DNA of 37,432 bases, taken from Enterococcus faecalis 13-SD-W-01. GTDB taxonomy: Bacteria > Bacillota > Bacilli > Lactobacillales > Enterococcaceae. Position 1 is the stretch's first letter. Each line of letters opens with the position of its first letter. The stretch is taken from the NCBI GenBank assembly GCA_000415185.1, contig KE351687.1, forward strand, positions 1-37,432, in the 5' to 3' direction. The position numbers and the translations under genes are program-made. This document shows, piece by piece, positions 8,288 to 17,087 of this stretch. The notes under the pieces were generated by a model. The model saw only the letters and a program-made list of their open reading frames with translations. It did not search any database and was not told the origin of the DNA.

Positions 8288-9484
8288 ATGAAACTATCGA
8301 AACGTGCAGAATCTTTGCAGCCGTCTGTGACACTTGCCGCAGCAGCCAAAGCGAAAAAGCTGAAAGCAGAAGGAAAAGATATTATTAGTTTGACGGTAGG
8401 AGAACCAGATTTCGCGACACCGAAAAACATCCAAGATGCAGCAATCCAAGCAATCCAAAGCGGCAAAGCCAGCTATTATACACCAACAGCTGGGCTGCCT
8501 GTTTTACGACAAGCAATCATTCGTTATATCAAAAAATATTATGGATTAGATTATGAAGAAAACCAAACGATTGTGACAGATGGAGCCAAATTTGCCCTTT
8601 ATGCGCTTTTTCAAACGATTTTAGACCCAGAAGATGAAGTCATCATTCCAGTACCTTATTGGGTCAGCTATGGCGAGCAAGTCAAATTGGCAGAGGGTAC
8701 ACCAGTCTTTGTAGAAGGCAGTCAAGAGAACCAGTTTAAGGTAACGGTAGAACAGCTGGAAGAGGCACGTTCTGAGAAAACCAAAGCAATGATTTTGAAT
8801 TCTCCTTCAAATCCAACTGGTATGATCTATACAAAGGATGAGTTAGAGAAAATCGGCGAATGGGCAGTAAAACACGATATTTTGATAGTTGCTGATGATA
8901 TTTACGGTCGTTTGGTTTATAATGACAATGAATTTACTCCAATCGCTGCCTTATCTGAAACGATCCGAAAACAAACGATCATTATCAATGGTGTATCGAA
9001 AACTTACGCAATGACTGGCTGGAGAATCGGCTACGCAGTCGGGGATCCAACCATCATCAACGGAATGATCGGCATTGCATCTCAATCCACAAGCAATCCG
9101 ACAGCTGTCAGCCAATATGCAGCAGCAGAAGCGTTGAATGGTGAACAAGATACCGTTGAAGAGATGCGTAAAGCTTTTGAAGAACGTTTAGACATCATTT
9201 ATCCATTGGTTGCTGGACTTCCTGGTGTGAAGATCGAGAAACCGCAAGGCGCATTCTATCTTTTCCCGAACGTCAAAGAAACACTGGAAATGTGCGGGTA
9301 TGAAAATGTGACGAAATGGGTAGAAGATCTACTGGAAGAAACTGGGGTCGCTTTAGTGACAGGAGAAGGATTCGGTGCACCAGAAAATGTCCGCTTGAGC
9401 TATGCGACAGATTTAGCGACATTAGAAGAAGGCGTACGCAGGATCAAAGGATTTATCGAGAGTAAAAGTCAAAAACAATCCTGA
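8288..9484 (+). CDS. aspB: Class I/II pyridoxal-phosphate aminotransferase, aspartate type
   Basis: This 398-residue enzyme is of the AspB/AspC family, transferring the amino group between aspartate and 2-oxoglutarate in the cytosol. The PLP-binding lysine is K238 in [16 protein letters not shown]. Earlier family motifs include LTVGEPDF near residue 37, YTPTAG near 64 and NSPSNPTGM near 173. Length and motif spacing are normal. AAAAGGAG precedes the ATG. It sits between tseB and asnS, as in Bacillus, possibly because aspartate supplies asparagine. Substrate preference among aromatic, aspartate and alanine types is not proven by sequence. Confidence 0.9.
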   Translation: MKLSKRAESLQPSVTLAAAAKAKKLKAEGKDIISLTVGEPDFATPKNIQDAAIQAIQSGKASYYTPTAGLPVLRQAIIRYIKKYYGLDYEENQTIVTDGAKFALYALFQTILDPEDEVIIPVPYWVSYGEQVKLAEGTPVFVEGSQENQFKVTVEQLEEARSEKTKAMILNSPSNPTGMIYTKDELEKIGEWAVKHDILIVADDIYGRLVYNDNEFTPIAALSETIRKQTIIINGVSKTYAMTGWRIGYAVGDPTIINGMIGIASQSTSNPTAVSQYAAAEALNGEQDTVEEMRKAFEERLDIIYPLVAGLPGVKIEKPQGAFYLFPNVKETLEMCGYENVTKWVEDLLEETGVALVTGEGFGAPENVRLSYATDLATLEEGVRRIKGFIESKSQKQS

Positions 9485-9516
9485 GTCATCATGGGAATAA
9501 AAAAGGAGAGTCATAC

Positions 9517-10815
9517 GTGGAACAAATTCAAATCATTGATTCAAAAAATCATGTAGGTGAAACAGTCCAAATCGGCGCTTGGGTCGCTAACAAACGTTCA
9601 AGCGGAAAAATCGCTTTTCTGCAATTACGTGACGGGACTGCTTATTTTCAAGGAGTCGTTGTAAAAAATGAAGTCGGCGAAGAGATTTTCCAAGAAGCGA
9701 AAAATCTTCACCAAGAAGCTGCTGTATTGATCACGGGTGAAATCCGTGAAGACAGCCGTTCAAAATTCGGTTATGAAATCGGCATTACGAACTTGGAAGT
9801 CGTTGGTGAAAGCCATGATTACCCAATCACACCAAAAGAACACGGAACAGATTTTTTGATGGATCATCGTCATTTATGGCTTCGTTCATCAAAACAACAT
9901 GCAATCATGCAGATTCGTAACGAAATCATTCGTGCAACTTACGAGTTTTTCAATGCAAATAACTTTGTGAAGATCGATCCGCCGATTTTGACAGGTTCTG
10001 CACCTGAAGGAACAACTGATTTGTTCGAAACAAATTATTTTGACCAAACAGCGTATCTTTCACAAAGCGGACAGCTTTACATGGAAGCAGCAGCAATGGC
10101 CTTCGGAAAAGTTTTCTCATTTGGACCAACTTTCCGTGCTGAAAAATCAAAAACACGTCGCCATTTGATCGAATTTTGGATGATCGAACCAGAAATGGCC
10201 TTCATGCATCAAGAAGAAAGCTTAGAAGTCCAAGAAAAATATGTGGCTTTCTTAGTCCAAAATGTGTTGGATCATTGCGAGTATGCTTTAGATGTATTGG
10301 AACGTGACAAAGAACTATTGAAAAAATATACACAATTACCGTTCCCACGTATCACGTATGATGATGCTATCGAGTTATTGAAGAAAAACGGCTTTGACGA
10401 TATCGAATGGGGCGAAGATTTCGGTTCTCCGCACGAAACATTTATCGCGAATTCATTTGAACAACCAGTGTTTATCTTGAATTATCCAAAAGCAATCAAA
10501 CCTTTCTACATGAAACCACACCCAACACGTGAAGATGTAGTGATTTGTGCAGATATGATCGCACCAGAAGGCTATGGAGAAATCATCGGCGGAAGCGAAA
10601 GAGCAACTGATTTTGAATTCTTGCTTGAACAAATCCGTGAACACGGCTTAGATGAAAATGAATATTCATGGTATCTAGATTTACGTAAATATGGTTCTGT
10701 TCCGCATTCCGGCTTTGGACTAGGATTAGAACGTACAGTAACATGGATCTCTGGGATCGACCACGTACGTGAAGCGATTCCATTCCCTCGTTTGCTGAAC
10801 CGTATTTATCCATAA
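9517..10815 (+). CDS. asnS: Asparaginyl-tRNA synthetase
   Basis: This class IIb aminoacyl-tRNA synthetase of 432 residues charges tRNA-Asn. The N-terminal OB-fold anticodon-binding domain (about 1-100) includes [20 protein letters not shown]. The catalytic domain has motif 2 ([16 protein letters not shown]) and motif 3 ([10 protein letters not shown]). The start is GTG at 9517, with AAAGGAG 8 bases upstream. It is last in the dinG-tseB-aspB-asnS cluster and ends at a clear terminator. In Bacillus dnaD follows; here it does not. Confidence 0.95.
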   Translation: MEQIQIIDSKNHVGETVQIGAWVANKRSSGKIAFLQLRDGTAYFQGVVVKNEVGEEIFQEAKNLHQEAAVLITGEIREDSRSKFGYEIGITNLEVVGESHDYPITPKEHGTDFLMDHRHLWLRSSKQHAIMQIRNEIIRATYEFFNANNFVKIDPPILTGSAPEGTTDLFETNYFDQTAYLSQSGQLYMEAAAMAFGKVFSFGPTFRAEKSKTRRHLIEFWMIEPEMAFMHQEESLEVQEKYVAFLVQNVLDHCEYALDVLERDKELLKKYTQLPFPRITYDDAIELLKKNGFDDIEWGEDFGSPHETFIANSFEQPVFILNYPKAIKPFYMKPHPTREDVVICADMIAPEGYGEIIGGSERATDFEFLLEQIREHGLDENEYSWYLDLRKYGSVPHSGFGLGLERTVTWISGIDHVREAIPFPRLLNRIYP

Positions 10816-10833
10816 AAATAAACCACTATTTTT

Positions 10834-10867
10834 AAGACCTGGACGATCCTGTCTCAGGTCTTTTTTG
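10834..10867 (+). terminator. Terminator after asnS
   Basis: The stem AAGACCTG / CAGGTCTT is followed by a T run. It ends five bases before the stop of the minus-strand miniprotein gene. Confidence 0.8.
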
Positions 10868-10871
10868 TATG

Positions 10872-11018
10872 CTAAAAACCCCCTGATAAAAGAAAACTGA
10901 ACATCACGATCAACAATAAACTCGAAAATGTAACGAACATCACGGCAACTGCGGATGCTAAGTCTTCGTTTTTCGTAGGTTCTTCTGGTAAGTTTTCTTT
11001 ATCGTTTTTATCGTACAT
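10872..11018 (-). CDS. 48-residue membrane miniprotein
   Basis: The likely product starts at ATG 11018 and is 48 residues long. The charged N-terminus begins MYDKNDKENLPEEPTKNEDL, and a hydrophobic helix (about 21-45) ends LLSGGF. The ribosome site is an unusual GGGGGA about 8 bases upstream. The frame stays open upstream to 11165, but the earlier methionines lack ribosome sites and their codons look random. The charged head plus short helix resembles small YqzM-type proteins in outline only. Function is unknown. It converges on asnS. Confidence 0.5.
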   Translation of the reverse strand: MYDKNDKENLPEEPTKNEDLASAVAVMFVTFSSLLLIVMFSFLLSGGF

Positions 11019-11288
11019 ATCAGTTGTCCCCCATTCAGTCAACATATTTTCAAAAATCGTCTGTTCAAAACTTCTATTTAAAGAAATCATAACAAGAGAT
11101 CTGCAACGATTCTGCCCGTTTTTTTCCCTACAAAGAAAAAGTTGAAAAACGACCTGGTTGGACAACGGAATATAGTTTTTTTAAATATATTTCTTTTACA
11201 GTTAATCAGAGGAAACAGTTCATTCTCCCTGCTGTCTGGGGTACAATAGAGAAAAGTGTGCCAGTTTTCTTTGATAGGAGGAGCAAAA

Positions 11289-11669
11289 ATGACGATATCG
11301 ATTCGAAAACCAGCAGCAGAAGACGCAGAAAAAATCCAAGGATTAGCAAAAGAATGCGGGAAACATTTTTCTATCAAACATTTTCTTCGTGAATTGCAGG
11401 AAGAAGAAAAGAGTCTGATAATTGCTGAGTCGGAAAAAAGCGAAGCACATGGAAAAATCGTCGCATTTGGATTGGCTGAAGTGATGCGCGGAAAAGATTT
11501 TACTTTTGAGTCACCTAAGTATGAATTGATCCAGACAAGTTTTTTTTCTATAGAAGACTACGCACAAGAAGCAGAAAAACGATTTGTCGGTTACTGGCTG
11601 GCAGAAGCGAAGAAAAGGAAAATCAATCAATTTTTTGTGGAATTGATTGATGAGGAGGAAAAAGAATGA
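11289..11669 (+). CDS. Small GNAT-like protein
   Basis: The 126-residue product opens with ISIRKPAAEDAEKIQGL, the typical first strand and helix of GNAT acetyltransferases. It continues with short strands (SLIIAES, KIVAFGLAEV). The acetyl-CoA loop (Q/RxxGxG/A) is not evident and the protein is shorter than usual, so it may be degenerate or only GNAT-like. ATG 11289 has AGGAGGAG upstream, and a GTG further upstream would overlap that site. The stop overlaps the next gene's start by 4 bases (ATGA), indicating translational coupling with the YccF protein. Confidence 0.55.
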   Translation: MTISIRKPAAEDAEKIQGLAKECGKHFSIKHFLRELQEEEKSLIIAESEKSEAHGKIVAFGLAEVMRGKDFTFESPKYELIQTSFFSIEDYAQEAEKRFVGYWLAEAKKRKINQFFVELIDEEEKE

Positions 11670-12034
11670 CGTGTTTAGGGAATATTATTTGGTTTGTTTT
11701 TGGCGGCTTGATCGGTGGGCTGAGCTGGTGCATTGCAGGGGTACTTTGGTGTATCACGATCATTGGGATTCCTGTTGGTCTTCAGTGTTTTAAATTTGCG
11801 CAATTATCTTTTGCACCTTTTGGAAAAGATATCGTATACAGCAACAGCGGATTTTCTTTGATCGTCAACATCATCTGGCTGATCGTTTCAGGCATTCCAT
11901 TAGCATTGACACATGTAGCGAGCGGCATCCTTTTATGTATCACGATTATTGGAATCCCGTTTGGCATGCAGTCTTTCAAACTGGCAAAGCTGGCTTTATT
12001 GCCATTTGGTGCGCAGATCATTACGCGTTATTAA
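11666..12034 (+). CDS. YccF-domain inner-membrane protein
   Basis: This 122-residue membrane protein consists of two tandem copies of a YccF unit. CITIIGIPVGLQCFKFAQLS and CITIIGIPFGMQSFKLAKLA repeat about 65 residues apart, each followed by a PFG turn. Hydrophobic helices surround both. YccF proteins are widespread but functionally undefined. It is coupled by a 4-base overlap to the GNAT-like gene, and a terminator follows. Confidence 0.88.
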   Translation: MTCLGNIIWFVFGGLIGGLSWCIAGVLWCITIIGIPVGLQCFKFAQLSFAPFGKDIVYSNSGFSLIVNIIWLIVSGIPLALTHVASGILLCITIIGIPFGMQSFKLAKLALLPFGAQIITRY

Positions 12035-12061
12035 AGAAGAAAGCTAGAAAAAGAAGCAGAA

Positions 12062-12092
12062 AAAAAGAAGTTGGAAACGACTTCTTTTTTTA
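12062..12092 (+). terminator. Terminator after the YccF gene
   Basis: The stem AAGAAGT / ACTTCTT with loop TGGAAACG is followed by a T run. It abuts the -35 of the following metal ATPase promoter. Confidence 0.75.
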
Positions 12093-12093
12093 T

Positions 12094-12123
12094 TTGACAT
12101 ATGAACAACTGCTCATGTATAAT
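12094..12123 (+). promoter_or_regulatory. Promoter with ArsR/SmtB-type operator for the Zn/Cd ATPase
   Basis: TTGACA (12094-12099) and TATAAT (12118-12123) are both perfect, with an 18-base spacer. The spacer holds an imperfect inverted repeat, ATATGAACAACTGCTCATGT, close to the ATGAACA-n2-TGTTCAT type bound by CzrA/CadC/NmtR-like ArsR repressors. A second TTCATAT half site lies at 12140-12146. Zn or Cd induction is therefore likely. No ArsR-family gene is present in the window. Confidence 0.7.
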
Positions 12124-12167
12124 AATTTATGAAGAGATGTTCATATGTTTTTAAGGAGGGGAAGAAA

Positions 12168-14252
12168 ATGGAGAGAAAATATGATTTAAAAGGACTTGAC
12201 TGTGCAAATTGCGCAGCAAAAATCGAAAAAAATGTACGTGGAATCGAAGGTGTCGAACAAGCAAATGTCGACTTTGTACAGCAAAAAATGACGATTATTG
12301 CGAAAGAAAAAGGATTTGAAGAAGTAGAAGAAGAAGCCAAGATGCTCATTAAAAAGCTGGAGCCGGATGTTGCAGTCTCTGAAGCAAAAAAAGACACAAG
12401 GGAACAGCTGCATGAACACGACAGTCAGCGTGCTGATTTGATCAGGATTTTGGTTTCAGGGGTATTTTTAGGCTTGCTGTTTCTTTGGCAGCCAGCAGAA
12501 CCATGGCGCTTAGCAGCATTTTTAGCTGTCTATCTGCTGATTGGTTTTGATGTGATCAAACGAGCAGCAGTCAATATTTTTAAAGGACAAGTATTTGATG
12601 AAAACTTTTTGATGTCGATTGCTACGATCGGTGCCATGTTGATTGGCGAGTATCCCGAAGCAGTGGCTGTTATGCTCTTTTATCAAGTAGGCGAGTATTT
12701 TCAAAGTTTCGCGGTCAATCAATCGCGACGCTCGATTCGCGAATTATTAGCGATTCGTCCAGAAGTAGCCCACGTCCAGACAGCAGATGGCTTCACAGAT
12801 AAACGTCCAGAAGAAGTTCAGATCGGTCAAACAGTATTGATCAAGCCAGGGGAACGCGTGCCGTTAGATGGTGTTGTAATAAAAGGAAATTCCTCAATGG
12901 ATACATCCGCATTGACAGGAGAATCTGTACCTAAAAAAGCTGCAGCTGGTGAAAAAATTTTGAGCGGATTCATTAACTTGAATGAAACGATACTGATGGA
13001 AGTCGACAAAGACTATCAAGAATCTACAATCAGTAAATTATTGGAATTAGTAGAGAATGCCAGCAGTAAAAAAGCGCCTGCTGAGAATTTTATCACGAAA
13101 TTTGCACGTTTTTATACACCTATCGTCGTTGTACTAGCGGTTCTTTTAGCGGTGATCCCGCCATTAGTTATTCCTGGAACAGATGCATCAGAATGGATTT
13201 ACCGTGCGTTGACGTTCCTAGTGATCTCATGTCCATGTGCTTTAGTGATTTCTGTACCGTTGAGCTTTTTCGGAGGAATCGGCGGCGCCAGCAAGATTGG
13301 TATTTTGGTTAAAGGAAGCAACTATTTGGAAATCCTTGCCAATACTGAGACTGTTGTGTTTGATAAGACAGGTACACTGACAAAAGGAGATTTTACAGTC
13401 CAAACTTTAGAAACGCTGATTGAACGTTCCGAATTTTTACAACTTGCCGCAAGTGCAGAACAATATTCGACACATCCAATCGCTTCTTCGATTCTAAAAG
13501 CTTACGATGGCTCATTGATGGAAGCGGAGAAAGTGGAGGAAATTTCAGGAGAAGGTATTGTTGCACGTCTTTCAGGGACTGAGGTAACGATCGGTAATAA
13601 AAAACTGATGGATCGTTTTGCCATCACAGTACCAGATGTTTCAGAAATAGGAACAATCGTTTATGCTGCAGCAGATAAAAAATATATCGGTTTTATCGTT
13701 ATCGCAGACACAGTCAAAACAGATGCCAAAAAAGCCATTTACGAATTAAAGAAAACAGGAATTCAAAAAACAGTGATGCTGACAGGCGACGCGAAAGAAA
13801 TCGCTGAATCGATCGGAAGTAACTTGGGTATCGATGCAGTACACAGCCAGCTGCTGCCAGCAGATAAAGTAGAAAAATTGGAAATGCTGATGAAGGATGG
13901 AGCGAAAAAGACAGCCTTTGTCGGAGACGGAATCAATGATGCACCCGTATTAGCTCGAGCAGATGTTGGGATCGCGATGGGCGGCTTAGGAAGTGATGCC
14001 GCCATTGAAGCAGCCGATGTGGTTATTATGAATGATGAACCTTCGAAAATCGCTGATGCTATCCATTTAGCGCGAAAAACATTGAAGATCGTCAAACAGA
14101 ACATCGTTTTTGCCATTGGCGTCAAAGTCATCGTTTTAGCCATCGGTGCCCTTGGATTTGCTTCGATGGGGGACGCAGTCTTTGCCGATGTGGGTGTGAC
14201 CGTTCTTGCAGTATTAAATGCGATGCGTTGTTTGAGAGTAAAAAGTTTGTAA
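12168..14252 (+). CDS. cadA: Zn2+/Cd2+/Pb2+-exporting P1B-type ATPase
   Basis: The 694-residue protein is a heavy-metal P-type ATPase that pumps divalent metals out of the cytoplasm. One N-terminal HMA domain carries GLDCANC (C12, C15). The membrane metal site is SCPCALVIS (C355, C357). The phosphorylated residue is D399 in DKTGTLT, and TGES and GDGINDAP are present. The last helices contain K in FAIGVKVIVLAIG and D in VFADVGVTVLAVLNA, the signature of the P1B-2 (ZntA/CadA) subgroup rather than copper pumps. ATG at 12168 is preceded by AAGGAGGGG. An ATG at 12129 in frame is less likely. It is monocistronic, with an ArsR-type operator in the promoter. Confidence 0.92.
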   Translation: MERKYDLKGLDCANCAAKIEKNVRGIEGVEQANVDFVQQKMTIIAKEKGFEEVEEEAKMLIKKLEPDVAVSEAKKDTREQLHEHDSQRADLIRILVSGVFLGLLFLWQPAEPWRLAAFLAVYLLIGFDVIKRAAVNIFKGQVFDENFLMSIATIGAMLIGEYPEAVAVMLFYQVGEYFQSFAVNQSRRSIRELLAIRPEVAHVQTADGFTDKRPEEVQIGQTVLIKPGERVPLDGVVIKGNSSMDTSALTGESVPKKAAAGEKILSGFINLNETILMEVDKDYQESTISKLLELVENASSKKAPAENFITKFARFYTPIVVVLAVLLAVIPPLVIPGTDASEWIYRALTFLVISCPCALVISVPLSFFGGIGGASKIGILVKGSNYLEILANTETVVFDKTGTLTKGDFTVQTLETLIERSEFLQLAASAEQYSTHPIASSILKAYDGSLMEAEKVEEISGEGIVARLSGTEVTIGNKKLMDRFAITVPDVSEIGTIVYAAADKKYIGFIVIADTVKTDAKKAIYELKKTGIQKTVMLTGDAKEIAESIGSNLGIDAVHSQLLPADKVEKLEMLMKDGAKKTAFVGDGINDAPVLARADVGIAMGGLGSDAAIEAADVVIMNDEPSKIADAIHLARKTLKIVKQNIVFAIGVKVIVLAIGALGFASMGDAVFADVGVTVLAVLNAMRCLRVKSL

Positions 14253-14289
14253 GTAGTGTTGCTCCAAATTTTACAATCTAAATAGTAAG

Positions 14290-14383
14290 AAAAATCCGTG
14301 GAACATTGAAGCCACCCAAAAAAAAGTTAGACCAAAAAATCTAACTTTTTTGGGTGTCACTACGCTGTCTCACGGATTTTTTG
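14290..14383. terminator. Large two-tier inverted repeat between convergent genes
   Basis: The outer arms AAATCCGTG (14292-14300) and CACGGATTT (14371-14379) enclose an inner hairpin. Its arms, CACCC-A-run-GTTAGA (14313-14331) and TCTAAC-T-run-GGGTG (14340-14356), have loop CCAAAAAA. Each side supplies a T run on its strand, so it can terminate both cadA and the convergent secreted-protein gene. At about 90 bases it is larger than the other terminators here. Confidence 0.7.
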
Positions 14384-14404
14384 AATTGGTGATAAAATAA
14401 ATCC

Positions 14405-14734
14405 TTACCAAACTCTGTAACTCCATGTATAGAAGTAGGTGTCAAAACTTAAACCTCTTCTAATACTAGTTGTAGTTCTTCCAGATTCAGCGACGCCATT
14501 AGTGAAAAAAATAGATCTCCAAGTAAGAACGGATACATTTCCCCAACGAATAGGGGGATCGTAGTAATACCGTTGGCTTCCTGTATTACGCACAATAGCC
14601 TCTCTTCGCGCGAATGGAGTGATCTCTATTCCTTCTGTGTCAAATTCTGATACTTCAGCAGCAGATGCAATGGTCGGAAATAAAAAACAAGCTAGTGAAA
14701 AAACGACAAAAATCCCAGGGAGCACCTTCTTCAT
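14405..14734 (-). CDS. Secreted small protein, bacteriocin-like candidate
   Basis: The 109-residue product has a clear Sec signal peptide (MKKVLPG, then a hydrophobic core ending ASA near residue 25). The rest is about 84 residues with no cysteine, no lysine and ten arginines. It is rich in aromatics (RYYYDPPIRW, SFDTYFYTWSYRVW) and ends in Trp. AAGGAGG precedes the ATG. A Sec leader, a small aromatic mature part ending in W and a neighbouring ABC exporter loosely recall lactococcin 972-type bacteriocins, but no firm motif match is visible. It has its own promoter with a palindromic operator and lies 278 bases downstream of an ABC permease gene on the same strand. A secreted host- or envelope-acting protein is equally possible. 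Confidence 0.6.
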   Translation of the reverse strand: MKKVLPGIFVVFSLACFLFPTIASAAEVSEFDTEGIEITPFARREAIVRNTGSQRYYYDPPIRWGNVSVLTWRSIFFTNGVAESGRTTTSIRRGLSFDTYFYTWSYRVW

Positions 14735-14785
14735 AATAGTTTCCTCCTTAAAGATTTATAGTTAGCATACCGGTGTGCCAGTTAT

Positions 14786-14828
14786 ATAATACACTATTCC
14801 GCACAAATAAGAAAGCGCTTTCTTATTT
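14786..14828 (-). promoter_or_regulatory. Promoter and perfect palindrome upstream of the secreted-protein gene
   Basis: On the minus strand TTTCTT (14814-14809), 17 bases, then TATTAT (14791-14786) form a plausible sigma-A promoter. The -35 lies inside a perfect 24-base palindrome (14805-14828), centre AAAGCGCTTT. The core fits the catabolite-response consensus WTGNAANCGNWNNCW with one mismatch. A related element occurs at 17101-17125. Confidence 0.5.
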
Positions 14829-14834
14829 TGTTTT

Positions 14835-15012
14835 GTGCTGTTTTATCAAATTTATAAAATAAATATCAGATAATCGTTATTTTTATGAAAAAATAAATGT
14901 GTTATTTTATACTATCTCTATTTGGATTTTTTCAAATATGCACTGTGTGTATCAATCGTTTATCTATTAGGGCAAGGTAAATTTAATAAATTTTTTACGA
15001 AATGGCCGTCGT
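14835..15012. other. AT-rich intergenic stretch
   Basis: Together with the promoter region this makes a 278-base gap between the permease stop and the secreted-protein start. I see no reading frame with a ribosome site and only weak inverted repeats. The bases are strikingly A+T rich compared with the flanking core genes. Confidence 0.5.
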
Positions 15013-16137
15013 CTAATAGCATTTTTTCCTAACCAAAACGAAAATTGTGATTAATATTAGAAATATATTAAAAGTAATAAGAGTACCAATTCCATTAATG
15101 AAATTAATATTGGATGATTTTAAAGGTACAAATCCTGTTCCACCTAAAACTACTTGTTGAAAATCAACATAAGATGTTGGGAGATATTGTATAAAATTAT
15201 CGTTATTTGCTCCCCCAGATGAAATATTGTAATTCGTAATTAAAAGAGAAAGTAAAAGACCACCTATATTAACCAAATAATTCCCTGTGAATATAGACAA
15301 AAAGAAACTTATTAAAATCAAAAGTAAAATCCATAAGATAATAAAAATGATATTTTGATAGAAAAAGGTGGAGATTGGTAAGATGGTCACATCATTGTTA
15401 ACGATGGTTGCGATTGGATAGTTAAAGTTTCCCATACCGTTTTTCATAGCAACAATCAAAGAGACAAGTGCTAAAGGTAAAAGAACGCTCAATGAAGAAA
15501 ATAGGAAGTACGAAAAAAAACGTATTGCATTTTTGGGAACTAGTCTTTTGGGAAGTAAATTTATTAAAACAATGTATTGCTTTCTTTTCTCATACGAAGT
15601 GATCGTTGCAACAAGAATAGCTGAAATAGCGAGAAATAAGATACTAGGAATAGTGCCCGAAAAAATTAGTTCATAATAATTTGCTAAAGGAAGTACCCTA
15701 GTATCGTCTAAAGAAACAAGGGGATAGTTTTTTTGGTACAAATAGTTTAATTTAGAAACAACTTTTTTTTGTTCAATAATGGGTATCCCAACGAGTTTTC
15801 CAGATAGCATATCCTCCAAGTTTTTTTCTTCAAAAATATGTTTGCTTTCGACAATCTTGTTTGTATCTTGCGACTGTAATGCTGATATTACTGCTTCAAT
15901 GTTCTTATTTGCAATTTTCAGGTCTTCTATGGTTTCTGCGGCTGTGTCATCCTCTTTTATTGCATTAATGGTCTGCTCATTAGCAAATTGATTAGCTTTT
16001 AGTTCATCTATCTCACTCCAAGGAACTTCTCTATGAAAAATTACAGGTATCAATAGTAAGAGTGTTAGAACTATAAATGGTAAGTAATTTATCTTATTCT
16101 TTAATAAATTTATACATTCAAATTTAAGTAAGCTCAT
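15013..16137 (-). CDS. ABC-2 type transporter permease
   Basis: The 374-residue membrane protein pairs with the ATPase encoded just upstream. A first helix (about 18-35) is followed by a hydrophilic, probably extracellular region of about 115 residues rich in Asp, Glu, Asn and Lys (DELKANQFANEQTINAIKED onward). Five further helices fill residues about 160-370. This one-plus-five layout with a large first loop is typical of ABC-2 exporters linked to bacteriocins, immunity or peptide export. It starts 3 bases after the ATPase stop, with GGGGGA as ribosome site, so the two are one operon. Substrate is unknown; the secreted protein downstream already has a Sec signal, so the ABC may protect against it or export something else. 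Confidence 0.8.
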   Translation of the reverse strand: MSLLKFECINLLKNKINYLPFIVLTLLLLIPVIFHREVPWSEIDELKANQFANEQTINAIKEDDTAAETIEDLKIANKNIEAVISALQSQDTNKIVESKHIFEEKNLEDMLSGKLVGIPIIEQKKVVSKLNYLYQKNYPLVSLDDTRVLPLANYYELIFSGTIPSILFLAISAILVATITSYEKRKQYIVLINLLPKRLVPKNAIRFFSYFLFSSLSVLLPLALVSLIVAMKNGMGNFNYPIATIVNNDVTILPISTFFYQNIIFIILWILLLILISFFLSIFTGNYLVNIGGLLLSLLITNYNISSGGANNDNFIQYLPTSYVDFQQVVLGGTGFVPLKSSNINFINGIGTLITFNIFLILITIFVLVRKKCY

Positions 16138-16140
16138 TTT

Positions 16141-16815
16141 TTATCCCCCATATAATTGTTTGTAGAGTTCCAATATTTGATCCATATTTTTTGTATCTCT
16201 TTCTATTTTTCCGTTTTTTAAAAAGATTACTCTGTTACAAATAGCTTGAATGTTAGCAATGTCGTGAGAAGAAAAAAGAATGATTTTATTTTTGTAAGCT
16301 AAATTTTGAATGATTGCATTAGTAATCTCGATACTTCCAGGATCTAATCCATTTAGAGGCTCATCAAATAATAATACAGGTGCATCACTAATCAAGTAAG
16401 TTGCTAACAATGCATGCTGTTTCATACCTAATGACATCTTTTTTATAGGAAGAGTAGGATACTGCTGGATTTTTAAGAGATTAATTACTTCATCTACAGC
16501 TATTTCGCTCTGCCAATTTTTTTTAATCACTAATAAGTGTTCTAAAATATTTAAATGTTCAAATAAATTATTTGAACTCTCTAAATAGAAAAATGAACGT
16601 TTGAAATTTAAGGAATGAGGGGAAAAACTATTGATTTCCAATTTTCTATATATTGATGGTAATAGCTGTGCTATTCCGTTCAACAAAGTTGTTTTACCAG
16701 TACCATTCGGAGCAACTAATGCGACTACTTCTCCATCCATAATTGATAAATTTAGATTATCAATTATTTTTTTCTTTCCTCTTTTTATAGTCATACCCTG
16801 GATCAAAACCGACAT
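16141..16815 (-). CDS. ABC transporter ATP-binding protein
   Basis: The 224-residue ATPase has Walker A APNGTGKTTL near residue 34, a signature region MSLGMKQHALLA (LSGGQ replaced by MSLGMKQ), Walker B VLLFDEPLNGLD and the switch His in SSHD. It is the usual size for a one-domain ABC-2 partner. AAGGAGG precedes the ATG. A small hairpin (GACTTG / CAAGTC, 16831-16852) sits just before that ribosome site. It is first of the two exporter genes and is probably transcribed from the promoter near 17090, through a possible 24-codon frame. Base composition is AT-rich like the rest of the cassette. Confidence 0.88.
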   Translation of the reverse strand: MSVLIQGMTIKRGKKKIIDNLNLSIMDGEVVALVAPNGTGKTTLLNGIAQLLPSIYRKLEINSFSPHSLNFKRSFFYLESSNNLFEHLNILEHLLVIKKNWQSEIAVDEVINLLKIQQYPTLPIKKMSLGMKQHALLATYLISDAPVLLFDEPLNGLDPGSIEITNAIIQNLAYKNKIILFSSHDIANIQAICNRVIFLKNGKIERDTKNMDQILELYKQLYGG

Positions 16816-16830
16816 AAAAGCCTCCTTTTC

Positions 16831-16852
16831 GACTTGCTCCGCTCTTCAAGTC
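16831..16852 (-). promoter_or_regulatory. Hairpin just upstream of the ABC ATPase ribosome site
   Basis: A perfect 6-bp stem GACTTG / CAAGTC with a 10-base loop ends 3-4 bases before the AAGGAGG of the ATPase gene on the minus strand. It could modulate translation initiation. Confidence 0.35.
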
Positions 16853-16989
16853 ATATAGTAGTGAAAACGAGCGCGGATCCCCGTTATAATGGCTCCAATA
16901 CTAAAAATACGGACAAATTGTTCGCTATTAGCTATTAAATAAATGAGTGTTTTAGCGCATAAACAAAAAAATCCAGTCATAAGATGCTA

Positions 16990-17064
16990 TCAAGAATTGA
17001 GAGAACTATTCAAATTCTCTAGAGATTTATAGTAAGAGACGATAAGTTTAAAATTTGTTTCCAT
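16990..17064 (-). CDS. Possible 24-residue leader or signal peptide
   Basis: A minus-strand frame begins at ATG 17064. AAAAGGA lies 11 bases upstream and a good promoter (TTGCGC, 16 bases, TACAAT) ends 23 bases upstream. The product reads METNFKLIVSYYKSLENLNS followed by SLNS: hydrophilic, no cysteine, no signal peptide. It would be the first cistron of a transcript continuing into the ABC genes 175 bases on. It could be a leader peptide, a small regulatory peptide or chance. Confidence 0.3.
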   Translation of the reverse strand: METNFKLIVSYYKSLENLNSSLNS

Positions 17065-17087
17065 AAAATCATACGTCCTTTTAATTT

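Noticed and set aside
13763-14143. Minus-strand 126-codon frame inside cadA
   Set aside because: It is the shadow of the conserved ATPase P domain; no ribosome site and no family resemblance.
16861-16930. GC-richer patch that might be an insertion-sequence end
   Set aside because: No matching inverted copy, no target duplication and no transposase frame nearby.
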